Positions 16,547-29,736 of a DNA stretch of 64,000 nt are shown here, in pieces. Every line of letters starts with the position of its first letter. The first letter of the stretch is position 1. The stretch is taken from positions 72,851,519 through 72,915,518 of the forward strand of contig NC_134103.1 of NCBI RefSeq assembly GCF_000715075.1, read 5' to 3'. Source of the DNA: Nicotiana tabacum. Lineage: Eukaryota > Streptophyta > Magnoliopsida > Solanales > Solanaceae. The position numbers were made by a program, and so were the translations under genes. Under the pieces are notes generated by a model. The model was not told where the DNA came from, ran no database searches, and was given only the letters and a program-made list of their open reading frames with translations.

Positions 16547-16739
16547 CCCTTAGTTTCCATTTTGGTTTTTTGTGCAGCGTCCTGTTCGGACATTGTAAAT
16601 ATTCTTGTATATATAAAGATCTTTTCATTTCCTGACTCGCCTCCGTTTTATTCTCTGCCTTGAGAAGATTTTGTTTCATTCATGCCTTATGAAGGTTTTC
16701 ATAATGCTTTAGGCAATTTGATTGAATTTGGATCTTGTA

Positions 16740-17975
16740 GCCTTTATAACCGAGTGAGTGCTTGCTCAAACTCGAAATAAGGTAGTCCATAGGCTTAGTA
16801 GTCGAGTTGAGTGATTGTTTGAACCTGAAGTAATGTGGCCCGTATATTTAATGGTCGAGTGAGTGTTTGTTCGAACTCGAAATAAGAGTAGCCCGTAGGC
16901 TTAGTAGTCGAGTGAGTGATTCAAACTCGAGGTAATGTAGCCCGTAGGCTTAATGGTCGAGTGAGTGATTGCTCAAACTCGAGATGATGTAGCCCGTAGG
17001 CTTATTAGTCGAGTGAGTGATTCGAACTCGAAGTAATGTAGCCCGTAGGCTTAATGGTCGAGTAAGTGTTTGCTCGAACTTGAAATAAGAGTAGCCCGTA
17101 GGCTTAGTAGTCGAGTGAGTGATTCGAACTCGAGGTAATGTAGCCCGTAGGCTTAATGGTCGAGCGAGTGTTTGCTTGAACTCAAAATAATAGTAGCCCG
17201 TAGGCTTAGGAGTCGAGTGAGTGATTCGAACTCGAAGTAATGTAGCCCGTAGGCTTAATGGTCGAGTGAGTGTTTGCACGAACTCGAAATAAGAATAGCC
17301 CATAGGCTTAGTTGTCGAGTGAGTGATTCGAACTCGAGGTAATGTAGCCCGTGGGCTTAATGGTCGAGTAAGTGTTTGCTCGAACTCAAAATAATAGTAG
17401 CCCGTAGGCTTAGTAGTCGAGTGAGTGATTCGAACTCGAAGTAATGTAGCCCGTAGGCTTAATGGTCGAGTGAATGATTCGAACTCGAAGTAATGTAGCC
17501 CGTAGACTTAATGGTCGAGTGAGTGATTGCTCAAACTCGAGATGATGTATCCCGTAGGCTTATTAGTCAAGTGAGTAATTCGAACTCGAAGTAATGTAGC
17601 CCGTAGGCTTAATGGTCGAGTGAGTGTTTGCTCGAACTCGAAATAAGAGTAGCATGTAGGCTTAGTAGTCGAGTGAGTGATTCGAACTCGAGGTAATGTA
17701 GCCCGTAGGATTATTAGTCGAGCGAGTGATTCAAACTCGAGGTAATGTAGCCCGTAGGCTTATTAGTCGAGCGAGTGATTCGAACTCGAGGTAATGTAGC
17801 CCTTAGGCTTATTAGTCGAGTGAGTAATTCGAACTCGAAATAATGTAGCCCGTAGGCTTAATGGTCGAGTGAGTATTTGCTTGAACTCAAAATAAGATTA
17901 GCCCGTAGGCTTAGTAGTTGAATGAGTGATTCGAACTCGAAGTAATGTAGCACGTAGGCTTAATGGTTGAGTGGC
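16740..17975. repeat. Tandem array of alternating 49- and 53-bp units
   Basis: About 24 copies of units of the form GTAGCCCGTAGGCTTA(A/G)T(G/A)G, TCGAGTGAGTG, then GATTCGAACTCGAGGTAAT (49 bp) or GTTTGCTCGAACTCGAAATAAGA (53 bp, near that form). The two types mostly alternate, giving a 102-bp higher-order unit. A 117-aa minus-strand ORF over part of it repeats every 34 residues and is an artefact. It lies between the antisense gene and pol, where Tat elements often carry tandem repeats that can seed satellites. Confidence 0.93.
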
Positions 17976-18575
17976 AGTCCCCGATTTGTGGGGTAATCAT
18001 CGGCCCTTGAGCCTGTTTGCGTGATAGATCATGAAATAGAGGACGACACGAGATATGGGCAAATAAGTTTCTTTTTATGTTGTTATACATGTGTTTATAT
18101 TTTATACCAGGGATCGATCAATCTACATGAGCATGGTTCGTTTTGACCATTTGGCTCTTACAATTTTTCCTATCGGAACCCTGTTGTTATGAAATAACTT
18201 TCTTGCATCGAACTTGATATATTTGAGGGTAATGCCCCACCAGTATTCGAGGTTGATTGTAAAGAGGCCTCGAATACTGTTAAATCGTTCTAAGTTAGCA
18301 CGATCAATGGCTACCTCATTAAAAACCTTGCCGAAAAACCCATTTGGGATAAAACCGGTCTAAGGAAAAAAGAGTGCAATGCGTGCTTTCAGACCTAAGG
18401 CTTCGTGTTGAATGATCCATCCTTGTTCTTTGATTGAACTCCTGCAAGGGTTAGTTTCGAAATATAAACGAACATGGGAGGATCGTACCTTAGCAGTAGT
18501 ATCGTTTTAGGTGTGACAACGTTCCAATTGCTTGGTAGTTATTCGCCGTTTATAATACCGAGTTTGTAGGATCCT

Positions 18576-21500
18576 TTACCGATGTTTTCGAGTACTTGAT
18601 ACGGTCCTTCCCAGTTCGGACCCAGTTTTCCTTCGTTTGGATTTTAGGTGCTGAGGGTAACTTTCCTTAGCACTAAGTCCCCCAATTTTAAAATGGCGAA
18701 GATTGGTTCTTCGATTATAATATCTTTCGATCCGCTGCTTTTGGGCGGCCAATTGGACGAGAGCGGTTTCTCGTTTTTCATCCAATAATTCAAGGCTAGA
18801 ATTCATAGCCTCGTGATTTGATTCTTCTGTTGTATATCGATACCTGTCACTGGGTTCCCCGACTTCGACTGGAATCAAGGCTTCAGAGCCATATACTAAG
18901 GAGAACGGGGTTGTCCCCGTATTGGATTTTGATGTTGTTCGATATGCCCAAAGAACTTCGGGTAGGATTTCTCTCCATTTTCCCTTAGCATCGTTCAACC
19001 TTTTCTTTAGATTTTGAATGATAGTCTTGCTCGTTGATTCGGCCTGTCCGTTCCCACTTGGGTGATACGATGTCGATAATATCCTTTTTATTTTATGGTT
19101 TTCGAGGAATTTCGTCACTTTACTGCCGATAAATTGTTTCCCATTGTCACACACTATTTCGGCGGGTATCCCAAATTGACATACGATATGATCCTAGATG
19201 ATGTCTATAACCTCTTTCTCTCTCACTTTCTTGAACGCCTGTGCTTCAACCCATTTAGAGAAATAGTCAGTCATAAATAAAATGAATTTAGCTTTACTTG
19301 GGGCCAATGGCAGAGGACCAACGATATCCATTCCCCATTTCATGAATGGCCATGGGGATAGGACTGAGTGAAGTTGCTCTCCGGGCTGATGGATCATCGG
19401 TGCAAACCTTTGACATTTGTCACATTTTCGAACAAACTCCTTTGAATCTTTGTCCATATCGATCCAATAATATCCCGCTCTGATTATTTTTCGGACTAAT
19501 GAATCGGCACCGGAATAATTTCCACAAGTACCCTCGTGAACCTCACGTAGGATGTAGTCGGTGTCTTCTGGACCTAAACATACTGCCAATGGTCCATCAA
19601 ATGTCCTTCGGTATAATATTCCATCTACAATCAATGTGAATCGAGCAGGTTTGGTTCGTAGGGCCCTCGAATTTTTAGGGTCCGATGGGAGTTTTCCGTT
19701 CTCCAAGTATTCAATATACTTATTCCTCCAATCCCATGTTAAGCTTGTAGAATTTATCTCGGCAAGACCTTCCTCAATCACGAACCTCGAGAGTTGAACG
19801 ACAGTCCCCGAGCTGATCTCATCTTCCTCGACTGATGATCCCAAAATTGCAAGTGCACCGGCTTCACTATTTTGTTCTCGAGGTATATGCTGTAAATTCC
19901 ATTCTTTGAAACGGTGTAAAGTTACCTGTAGTTTGTCCAAATACCTTTGCATTCTATCCTCTCGAACTTCGAAGGTTTTGTTTACTTGATATACCACCAG
20001 TAAAGAGTCACACTTGGCTTCAATGACCTCTTCTCCCAATCTTTTAGCTAGCTTGAGACCTACAATCATGGCCTCATACTCGGCCTCGTTGTTAGTCAAC
20101 CTAGTAGTTTTGATAGATTGCCTAATAGTGCTACCCGTAGGCGGCTTTAAGATGATGCCTAGCCCGGACCCCTTTACGTTCGAAGCCCCGTCTGTGAAAA
20201 GGGTCCATACCCCCGATGATGTACCCGATTTCAACGAGAGTTCCTTTTCGACTTCTGGTACGAGGGTTGGCGTGAAATCGGCCATGAAGTTCGCTAAAAT
20301 CTGAAACTTGATGGTCGTCCGGGGTTGATATTCGATATCGTACCCACTGAGTTCGACGGCCCATTTGGCCAATCGGCCTGATAGTTCGAGCTTGTGTAAA
20401 ATATTTCGAAGTGGGTAAGTGGTTAATATGCATATAGGGTGACATTGAAAGTATGGTCTTAACTTTCTAGAGGCGCTTATCAGCGCTAGTACCAATTTCT
20501 CTAAGTGTGAGTATCTAGTTTCTGCCTCCCCTAAGGTTCGACTTACATAATAAACGGAAAATTGCGTACCTTGCTCTTCTCGAACTAGGACGCCGCTTAC
20601 CGCGATTTTTGATACTGCCAAGTACAAGCAAAGTTTCTTGTCTGCCTTTGGAGTGTGCAACAGTGGTGGGCTCGATAGGTATCTTTTCAATTCCTCTAAT
20701 GCATGTTGTCATTCCGGGGTCCAGGTGAAATCGTTCTTCTTTCTGAGCAGATAGAAAAATCTGTGACTTCGATCCAACGACCTTGAAATGAACCGGCCTA
20801 AGGCATCAATTTGTGTCGTTAGCCTCTACATGGCTTTTACACTATCCACGACGGTGATGTCTTCGATGGCCTTGATTTTATCGGGGTTGATCTCGATCCC
20901 TCGATTCGATACCATGAAGCCAAGAAACTTGCCTGATCTAACCCCGAAAGCACATTTCTCGGGGTTGAGTTTCATGTTGTATTTCTTTAAAATCTCGAAT
21001 GTTTCCTGCAAATGGCTCTAGCATGTCATCAATATAAACTTTCATTGATTTACCTATTTGTTCCTCAAATATTTTATTTACTAGGCGTTAGTAAGTAGCT
21101 CCTGCATTTTTTAGCAGGGCATTACATTATAACAATAAGTTCCATACTTAGTGATAAATAAGGTCTTTTCTCGGTCCTCCGTGTTCATTTGGATTTGATT
21201 GTACCCGGAATAGGCATCGAGAAAAGTAAGGATCTTGTGGTCGGTCGTGGCATCGATCATGCGATCGATGTTAGGCAGTAGAAAAGAATCTTTGGGGCAT
21301 GCCTTGTTTAAATTCTTGTAATCTACACACATTCTAAGTTTGTTCTCTTTTTAGGGACTACAACCACATTGGCTAACCATTCGGGATATTTTACATCCCG
21401 AATGGACCCTATTTTGAGAAGTTTAGTTACCTCATTCTTTATGAATGCGTGTTTTACCTCGGACTGGGGTCTTTTCTTTTGCTTCACCGGTTTGAACCTA

Positions 21501-22450
21501 GAGTCCAGGCTTAGCCGATGCATCGTTATATCCGGTGGGATCCCTGTTATGTCTAAATGGGACCAAGCAAAACAATTTATATTATCAATAAGAAATCGAA
21601 TAAACTTTTTCCTGAGTTCGGGGGTTAATCTCGTTCCCATGTATACCTTTCGTTTGGGCAGATATTAGATTAGTACGACTTTCTCCAGTTCTTCGACCGT
21701 TGATTGGGTAGCGTCGGTATCATCGGGGACCATGAAGGATCTTGGGATCCCTTGCTCATCATCTTCGTCAATCTTCTGATCTTCTAGTTGGTTCGAAGCT
21801 GACGTCTGTGATTGCTATTTGGCATCATGTTCCCCCTTCGAGCCCGACCCCTTTGTCGATGAAGGCGAGGATATCAGAATTGCTTCTTTGATGGCAAACA
21901 TTTCCCTTGCGGCCGGTTGTTCCCCATATACTGTTTTGATTCCCTCCAATGTTGAGAATTTAAGAACCTAATGGAAGGTCAAAGGTACATCTCTCATATT
22001 ATGGATCCACGGCCTTCCAAAAAGGCGTTGTTTCATATATCGCCTTCTATTACGTGGAACTTCGTTTCCTGGATAGTCCCTGCTATGTTTATCGGCAGAA
22101 TTATCTCGCCTTTGGTAGTTTCACATGCCATATTGAATCCTTTTAAGAACCAGGGTTGCGGGTACAACCTGGTCCTGTAGACCGAGCTGTTCTACAACCT
22201 TCGATCTAATAATGTTGGTCGAGCTACCTGGACCAATTAACACACGCTTAACTTTAGTTTTATTCATAAGTACGGATATTACCAGTGCATCGTTGTGAGG
22301 TTGCATGACTCCTTCTGCATCTTCATGATTAAAGGACAAGGTTCCTATGGGTGCGTAATCCCAAGTTCGAGATCGCTTTTCTCTCATAACCGATATCGTA
22401 GTGTGTTTAAGTACCGGCCCCTGAAGGGTATCGACGCCACCGATGATCAT
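18576..22450 (-). pseudogene. Tat pol: protease, RT, RNase H x2, integrase (broken)
   Basis: Domains in minus-strand order: protease (22121-22450, GPGSSTNII where DPGSS is expected); RT (21640-20690, with MCVDYKNLNKACPKDSFLLP at 21332, FLDAYSGYNQI, and a YIDDML catalytic box at about 21017-21045); classical RNase H (first ~140 residues of the 19194-20690 frame); a second, archaeal-type RNase H (LFTDGASNVKGSGLG, TNNEAEYEAM), the Tat signature; integrase zinc domain (CDKCQRF, but the second His has become Tyr in GNYSG); integrase core (MDIVGPLP, CDNGKQF, GQAES). Stops and frameshifts separate at least five fragments, so it is not translatable as one polyprotein. Confidence 0.9.
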
Positions 22451-22624
22451 GTGTATGACATGTTGTGGTTCTTCCTGTTCGTTTTGTTTACCGAAATCCC
22501 TGTTTTTGAAATGGTTTTTGGCTCTGTCGCTTGAAAATTCTCGAAGGTACCCTTTAATGAATAACCGGGCTACCTCCTCTCTTAGTTGCCTGCAATCTTC
22601 CGTTCTGTGTCCATGGGTGCCATG

Positions 22625-24089
22625 TTATTCACACATTTGATTGGGGTTCCTCTGGGCAGGATCGGTCTGTATGGGTCGAGGCCATTTAGTGTCCTTGATG
22701 CATTCGATAGGCGACACAATGGCGGATGTATCGATGCTGAAGTTATACTCCCATAACCGTGGTGCTTCCTTAGGTTCGGTATGCCTATCGAACCCATTTC
22801 TGTTCATCAGTCCCCGAGACCCTTGGCTTTGATCAATTTTCTCTTCTCCTCGTACGGGGTTACATGAAAGTTCGCTAACCCGACTATCTCCGTTGTACGG
22901 CCGATATTGATCATTGCTTGACCTTGGTTCTCGATCGGTATCCCTTTTAAAACCGGACCCGGAACCCAACTGGTTATCTTCGACCCTTATTTTAGATTGA
23001 TACCAATTGTGCACATCGGCCCAAGTAATAGCTGGGTATTCGATTAGGTTATGCTTCAGCCGCCGTGAAGCCATCGAGCTTCGTTCGTTCAGACCTTGAG
23101 TGAAAGCTTGAACAGCCCAATCGTCTGTGACTGGTGGTAGATCCATTCATTCCATTTGGAAATGAGATACAAATTCTCATAGCATCTCGTTATCCTTTTG
23201 TCTTACCTTGAGTAGGTCCGACTTTCGGGTCTCAACTTTTATGGCCCCGACATGTACTTTTACGAAAAAATCTGCAAGCATAGCAAAAGAATCAATAGAG
23301 TTAGATGGTAAATTATGATACCATATCATTGCCCCCTTCGATAGGGTTTCACCGAATTTTTTCAATAATACAGATTCAATCTCATCATCTTCTAGATCGT
23401 TTTCTTTAATAGCACATGTGTAAGAGGTGACATGTTTGTTGGGGTCGATCGTCCCATTATACTTATGATTTTTGGGCATGCGAAACTTCTTTGGGATTGG
23501 TTTAGGGGCCGCGCTCGGGGGGAAAGGCTTATGTATGAATTTTTTGGAATCTAAGCCTTTCAATATCGGGGGTGCCCCCGGGATATGATCAACCCTGGAG
23601 TTGTACGTTTCCACATTTTTGTTGTTTTCTTCGATCCTCTTTTCTCCTGATTCTATTCGTTTTGTCAGTTCTTCGAATATCTTAACAATTTTGGGATTAG
23701 TCCCCGATTCTTACTCATTTGACCTCACTACAGCTGGTTTCGTTATGTGAGTGACTTCCCGGGGCGGATTGGGCTCCGGCCTGCTCGGTATCTGGGTTTG
23801 ACTCTGCAACTGAGCTATTGCTACCTGATTGCAATATTTCGAAAATCATACGCAAGCTGACTCCATTTTCTTCAACGTTATGGGTATCTCTACCTGCAAA
23901 TCGAGTACCACCATGAATGTTATTTTCAGGTTCAGAACATTGGTCCGCCTCGATGGACACATATGAGTTAACGTCCAATGGTACTTTGACTCGAGCTCTA
24001 ACGGTGTTGACGAGTGACCTTTCGCCATCGGGCCCGAAGTTATTGTTCTCATCTTGAAGGCCAGCTTCGTTGTCGATAGGCAAGGCCAT
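22625..24089 (-). pseudogene. Tat gag (broken)
   Basis: Begins with ATG at 24089 (MALPIDNEAGLQDENNN), about 110 bp inside the primer site. Three frames follow: an acidic N-terminal part (23715-24089), a capsid part (23177-23614; FRMPKNHKYNGTIDPNKHVT, GAMIWYHNLP) and its continuation (22625-23146; AVQAFTQGLN, TWADVHNWYQSKIRVEDNQ). At least two stop or frame breaks separate them. The motifs are those of Tat-type capsids. Non-functional as it stands. Confidence 0.85.
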
Positions 24090-24195
24090 TGATCGAGAGT
24101 TCGCTGTTGCTAATATGAAATCAGAGATGCTTCAAAATAAGCGTGAAACGGCCAGTTTTTCAGAGATTCGTGTCAAATAGCCACTGTTATCCTTA

Positions 24196-24213
24196 GCCCC
24201 ACAGTGGGCGCCA
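24196..24213 (-). other. Primer-binding site of the Tat element
   Basis: Minus strand TGGCGCCCACTGTGGGGC, three bases after the LTR end. This PBS type is typical of Tat/Ogre elements. It confirms that the hAT-containing LTR on the right is the 5' LTR. Confidence 0.85.
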
Positions 24214-24285
24214 AACTATTTACCTGCAAAATAGATAGAATTAAATTTGTACGTGGTTCTAAGGGTATGTGATGTAACTTGACAC

Positions 24286-27200
24286 TAGGGGTGGGCATTC
24301 GGTATTTCGGTTCGGTATTTAAAAATTTTGGTTTGGTATTCGGTTTATCAATTGTGTATACCAAATACCATACCAAAGTATTTCGGTATAGTTCGGTATT
24401 TTTTATTTTGGTTCGGTACGGTTTCGATTTAATACATATTCATGTGCCGTACTGCCAAGTGCTAAGAGGCTAAACATTAAGCAAAAGGCAGCAACACTAA
24501 ATAATCAAATCCGCCATTCTGCCTAACACAAAGTGTGTAAGTAAGGCAGCACCACAACACTAAATAATCTGCCAACTGCCATTCTGCCTAATAAAAGGCA
24601 GCAAGGCAGCAACACTAAATAATAAAATAAGCAAGCTAGAAACACTAAATAACAAAAGGCGTGTAAGAGCACATGATTATCACATTCACAGCAAGTACAC
24701 TCCTGATTATCACATTCCCAACAAGTACTTGAAAGGGAAAAAAAGTAAATAAATATCACAACAAGCTAAGATAGTAACAACTACTAACGAGTAGCAGCAA
24801 CCAGCAGAATTAAACACAGTGCAACAAAAACATAGAGGGCATCCCTCTATTCAAGTTTACACTAATAGTCTCAAATCAACTTAGTCTTAATTCTTAAATA
24901 CAGATTTCAGGAAGACGCTCGAGACAATGCCTAATATGCTTCCTTAAACAATATGTGCCATCCCTCTTTGGATGAACATTAGAAGCACGGGCCATGATTG
25001 CACTTGAACCTAAAAAAAAAGATAAATCATAAGTTAGAATATTATTTTTTTGATGATAATAAAATAAAACTACAAAAGTATATCACCAAACAAATAGAGT
25101 ATTAAACTTACCACTTAAGTTGCAAGTTGCAACTATACATCAAACAATGCTAGTAGTGCTTCCATTATTTTCCATATCTAAAGATAATTCGACCAAATAT
25201 ATCATACAAATAAACAAGTATGATATATTATTTTGAACTAAAATACACACAAAATATTAAAGCTTACCAAACTCGAGTTCCTCAAGATACTCCCAGTCTT
25301 CTTCAACACTAATAGGATTCTTCTTTTCTCTAAGCTAATCTTGAATACAAACAAGAGCTTGCACACATTTAGGAATCAATGAACTCCTAAATGAATCAAG
25401 AATACGGCCACCGGTGCTAAACGCACATTCCGACGCCATACTAGAAATTGGAATGGCCAACACATCACGAGCCAACTCCGAAAGAATAGAAAATCTAGGA
25501 GCATGTATTTTTCACCAACTTAAAATATCAAATTCTTCACTAAAAGGCTCTTGTTCTTCACTAATGTATTTATCCATCTCCGATTTAGCACCCCCACTTC
25601 CATTGTCTTCCTTTCGTTTCTTCAAGTGAAGCTTCATCCTTATTAATGATGCAGTTAAAACACTCCCACTAGATATATTAGATATGTTATTAGATGAAGT
25701 AGAACTAGATGGAGATTGAGGACAAGATCCAGTTGAATACCTTTTCAGATACTCTTCAAACAAAGATTTATATAAGCATACACCTTATCATTTATTTTCT
25801 TCCCTTTTTTCTCCCCAAAAAGTTCTTCAAGTGCAAGGCTAACATATTCAAATTTGTTATGTGGATCCAAGATGGAAGCAATAAAAATCATTTTATTCAT
25901 CTTTCCAGGCTCACCCCAATACTTCTTGAACTTTTCTTGCATCTGCTCAGCCATTTTTCTCAAATGCTCATCCTCACTAATTAAACACATTTTCAAATGA
26001 TAATAAAGTTCAGATACATCCTCAAAATGAGAATTATAAGTGACATAACGTGAACCTGAAACTTTTTTGGTGAGCTCGTGAAATCTTGCAAGAAACGCTA
26101 TCACATTCCTCACATTCACCCAATCATCAAATTCAAGAGGATCTGCACTACTACTATCTTTACAAAGATGAGAACATAGATAAGCAGAAAATCCATCATC
26201 AAAAGGATGAAACTTGTCAAAGGCCTTTTCAAAGTTTTGTGCCGTATCCAACATAAAACAGGTGGAATTCCACCTAGTAGGAACATCCAAACATAATATT
26301 TTGGTACATGCTACCTTTACATATGCACAACACTGTTTAAACTTTAAGGTCCTTGCAGACGAAGATCTCACATACCTCACAATATTTCTAAGACGTGTGA
26401 CAGAAGCATCAATTTCTTTCAAACCATCTTGCACAATTAGATTTAGTATATGAGCCATGCATCTCACATGAAGATGTTTACCACTCATCATATTAGTTTT
26501 TCACATATCTAATTTTTTAGACAATTCTTTGACTGTGACATCATTTGAAGAAGCATTGTCCACGGTAATAGTGAACACCTTGTCTAATTTCCATTCAAGC
26601 AAACAATTAGAAATAGCTTTAGCCATCTCTTCACCCTTATGACTAGTGATAGGGCAAAAATTTAGTATTCTTTTATGCAACTTCCAATCCCTATCAATGA
26701 AGTGGGCTGTCAAATACATATAATTTATTCTTTGCAATGAAGTCCATGCGTCTGTTGTGAGGCAAATTTTTGGTTGTGCTTCTTTAAAAGATCTTCTTAG
26801 ATTTTGCTTCAATTCACCGTAAACTTCATAACAATCCCTTATTATTGTTCTACGAGAAGGAAGACGAAATAATGGTTGAGTTATTCTCATAAATTTCATA
26901 AAACCTTCCTTTTCTACAAAGCTAAATGGTAGTTCATCAATAACTATCATCTCAATTAAGGCCCTCCTAACTACTTCTTGATCAAATTTCCAAAGCGATC
27001 CTCCATCATTTTGGCAAGATTAAAAATTTATCTTTGTTTGACTATTATCTTTATCAATGTTAGGTGGGTATTCTTTGCATCTAGCCAAATAATTTTTCAA
27101 TCATGTTGTTCCATTCCTAGACGTATTAGCAGCATAAGTTTGCTTATAATATCTACACCTTGCTTTACCGACCCCATTTACCTCAAATTTATCAAAATGT

Positions 27201-28559
27201 TGCCAAACTACGGATCGAGGTTGCATGGCTTTTCTTTTCTTAGAATCTTGAGTATCAATTGTGTTGGTGTTACTATCTTCAGTAATAGGTAAACTTTCAG
27301 TTGAACCGGCATCACTTACTCTACTTTCATCTGCCATCTATATAAAATTAAAACAAATATAAACACAAATTGAGACTAGAGTTGAGTTTAGATAATCAAA
27401 GTCTAAAATGGAGGTTGACAAGTATTTGATAAAGATGTCTACGAGTTTCTGGGCTACTGTTTCCCTAACATAATTTTGTAATCTCACTAGAGATATATTT
27501 ATGTGATTATCTTTCACTAGAAATACTAGAAATTGAGAGCAAAAAAAAAGAATAATATGCAAAGAGTGAAATCTGGAAGTGAGACTTCATGTCAAAGTTA
27601 GTAACCTTCTATAAGACAATTAATGTAGACGTTCAGTTTCCTTTTTTCTTTTACAAATATAGAATTTTTTTACTGATTTTATTATTACATCAAATGAAGA
27701 TAATCAAAATAAAGTACACCACCTAACAAGAAAATGCCTCTTTACACGCCACCTAGTGAAAGATAATCATATAAATTCTTTTTGCTTGCCCACCCCTAGT
27801 TACCACTCATTTAAATCTTGTAGTTTAATAACTCTACTAAAAAACTAATCCCACTCTTTACATGTCACTGGAATCTTTAGGTTCAAAGTGGAATTTTTTA
27901 GAACTTGTTTATGAAAAGATTAGCCATTAAAAAAACAAGTGGCAAAATAAAGAGTTGTCCTTATTCCAAGAACTACCAATTAATCTACCATAAATTATTA
28001 TAAAAAACTAAAGATTGAAGAATGAAAAGTTATGAATATTTTGAAGAGTTGAAGATTGAAGAATGAAGGTAAAATATAAGGAAACCGGCAGTCACACTTG
28101 AGAGTCGTCGGCACCGAGGTCGTGAAGTCGCCGTGACGTCGTCTGACTCGTCTCTATCGTGCCGAGGTTATCACTTTTCTGAGTTCTCTCTCACAGTCAC
28201 AGCTCTTTGGTTAGGTTTCTGTTTCTCCCTTTCTAATTTTCTGTAGTGAAGTGAAACTAGAGAAAGACTAAAGAGGGTAAGAGTTGGGCCTTATTGGGTT
28301 GGGCTGGGCACTAGGGCAGTGTAGAGAATTAGAGATACAACATATTAGGTTGGGCTGGGCAGTATAGGTCCAACATAAAATTCGGTATTTCGGTATACCG
28401 AAATTTCAAGATCCTAATACCGAGGACCGAACCGTTATACCGAAATACCGAAAATGTAATACCGAATTATACCAAAATACCGAAAAAACCGAAACCGAAA
28501 TACCAAATTAATTCGGTCCGGTCCGGAATTCTATTTTTCGAATTTTATGCTCACCCTTA
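24286..28559 (-). mobile_element. hAT-superfamily DNA transposon, 4.3 kb
   Basis: Bordered by a perfect 8-bp TSD, CTTGACAC (24278-24285 and 28560-28567). The terminal inverted repeats are TAGGGGTGGGCA at the left and the complement of TGCTCACCCTTA at the right. Both subterminal zones are packed with copies of the short motif (T)TCGGTAT(T/A) or its complement ATACCGAA: ~24299-24425 at the left and ~28379-28530 at the right. Such arrays are usually transposase binding sites in hAT elements. One decayed transposase gene lies inside on the minus strand. Confidence 0.95.
25262..27337 (-). pseudogene. hAT transposase (RICESLEEPER/BED type), broken
   Basis: Starts at ATG 27337 (MADESRVSDAGS). A BED-type zinc finger follows (WQHFDKFEVNGVGKARC, KQTYAANTSRNGTT), but the second metal-binding Cys is Tyr (CRYY). 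The catalytic region is recognisable (CLTTDAWTS, FTITVDNASSND, then CMAHILNLIVQDGL). The C-terminal dimerisation motif is ASECAFSTGGRILDSFRSS at 25380-25445. Breaks: stops near 26500, frame changes near 25750 and ~27100, a TGG-to-TGA in FDILSW*K near 25510, and a TAG at 25335-25337 where W is expected. The TIRs and subterminal sites survive, so the copy could still be moved by an active relative. Confidence 0.88.
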
Positions 28560-29559
28560 CTTGACACAAATCGTAAGGATGAATAGAAATATCGAGTGTT
28601 TGACTGTAGAGAATGAAAAATAAGCAAAGTTGAGAAGAAAATAACTTATGGATTAAGCAAGATGAATCAATCTATGAAACTAAAAAAAGGATAACTCTTC
28701 TATATATGAGTGTATGATATTTCAGTTATAATGTATGCCAAAACTTGGTCCTTACAGAAATAATAATCATCCTCTTTATAGTGGAGGGATCCTTCTTTAG
28801 ATATAATTAAAAATACATAGTGGGAGACCCATGATAAATAAAGTTTTTTCATAATTCCTGCCAGGATTCTTTTCTCTAGTGGGATTGCAACGACTCTTGT
28901 CTATGAGCTCGATATTGACTCGAGCTCTCGATCTTGACTCGAGCTCGATTCTGACTCGGATCCTTGTATTGATTCGGGATCAGTGTTGATCGGTCTCTAT
29001 CTCATAAGCTCGATAACTTCACTTTACATTATAGTTCGATTTGGATTCGAGCTCGATAATGATATCGAGCTCGACATTGATTGGTCCCTAGAACTCGAAG
29101 CTTGGTGACCTGACTTCGGACCTCAACCTGATATTATGAAGACACTTCTCCGATCCAATGCATTACTATTTCGACCAGTTCGTACGAAGAACTAACCGGT
29201 TTTGACCATATACAATGTTAAAAAATGGATTTCAAGACTGCTTCAAATAGACTTTAGAGTAAACCAGAAATTATTTGCAATAACTTCTCTTGCTAACCAA
29301 AACCATGTTTGCCTGGAGTGTATATATTGGTAGACAAATTAAGACTTTATGATATGAAAGTTACAAATAAGGACAGGACATGGGATCTATTCTAGTCCCC
29401 TGGCTTAATTTGGATAAGTTTGGAGGTTCAAGATAACACTAAGATTTCAACCACATCTTCATGGTCCCGCACTATATGCGCAGCAACCTCTGTTGTTGGA
29501 GTTATTTTATCAGTCTTTTCATATTATAAATTGCACGACCTTTCCTACTATAAGTATCA

Positions 29560-29736
29560 GAGGGCAGAGCTGGTATTTGAACCTTATGGGTTCGGGATTA
29601 TAATTGGTTTAAGTTACTGAGTTCTAAATTAATAATTTGTACATATTTATTAGATTTCTTAATACAAATATGAAGGTTTGAACAAAAGGTACTGGATTCG
29701 GCCGAACCCGCACCTAACATTGTGGTTCCGCCCCCG
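29560..29736. mobile_element. Short MITE-like repeat (probable hAT type)
   Basis: A 177-bp segment starting AGAGGGCAGAGCTGG and ending TTCCGCCCCCG, with imperfect inverted ends. It is flanked by TAAGTATC / TAAGTGAC, an 8-bp duplication with two mismatches. Internal TTATGGGTTCGGGA and GGATTCGGCCGAACCCGCAC match a repeat type I associate with Solanaceae genomes. The class is tentative. Confidence 0.45.

Larger units (their letters stand above)
12877..29214 (-). mobile_element. Tat-lineage Ty3/gypsy retrotransposon with nested hAT
   Basis: A complete 16.3-kb element bordered by the 5-bp TSD ATGTT (12872-12876 and 29215-29219). On the minus strand the order is 5' LTR (24217-29214, containing a hAT transposon), primer site, gag, protease, RT, two RNase H domains, integrase, tandem array, antisense gene, 3' LTR (12877-13596). 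Double RNase H, an antisense 3' ORF and tandem repeats are Tat-lineage traits. A hand comparison of ~500 bp of the two LTRs gave roughly 30 differences, mostly transitions, so the insertion is not recent. Without the hAT it would be about 12 kb. Confidence 0.92.
24217..29214 (-). repeat. 5' LTR of the Tat element, split by a hAT transposon
   Basis: LTR sequence is present at 24217-24285 and 28568-29214. Removing the hAT and one copy of its TSD leaves about 716 bp, matching the 720-bp LTR on the left. The outer end ...GACCATATACA is followed by TSD ATGTT. The hAT therefore arrived after the retrotransposon. Confidence 0.92.

Noticed and set aside
16950..17303. 117-aa minus-strand ORF with 34-residue repeats
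   Set aside because: It only reflects the 102-bp period of the tandem array, which happens to be a multiple of three.
16740..17975. Possible CRISPR-like array
   Set aside because: The repeats are contiguous with no unique spacers, and the setting is a plant retrotransposon.
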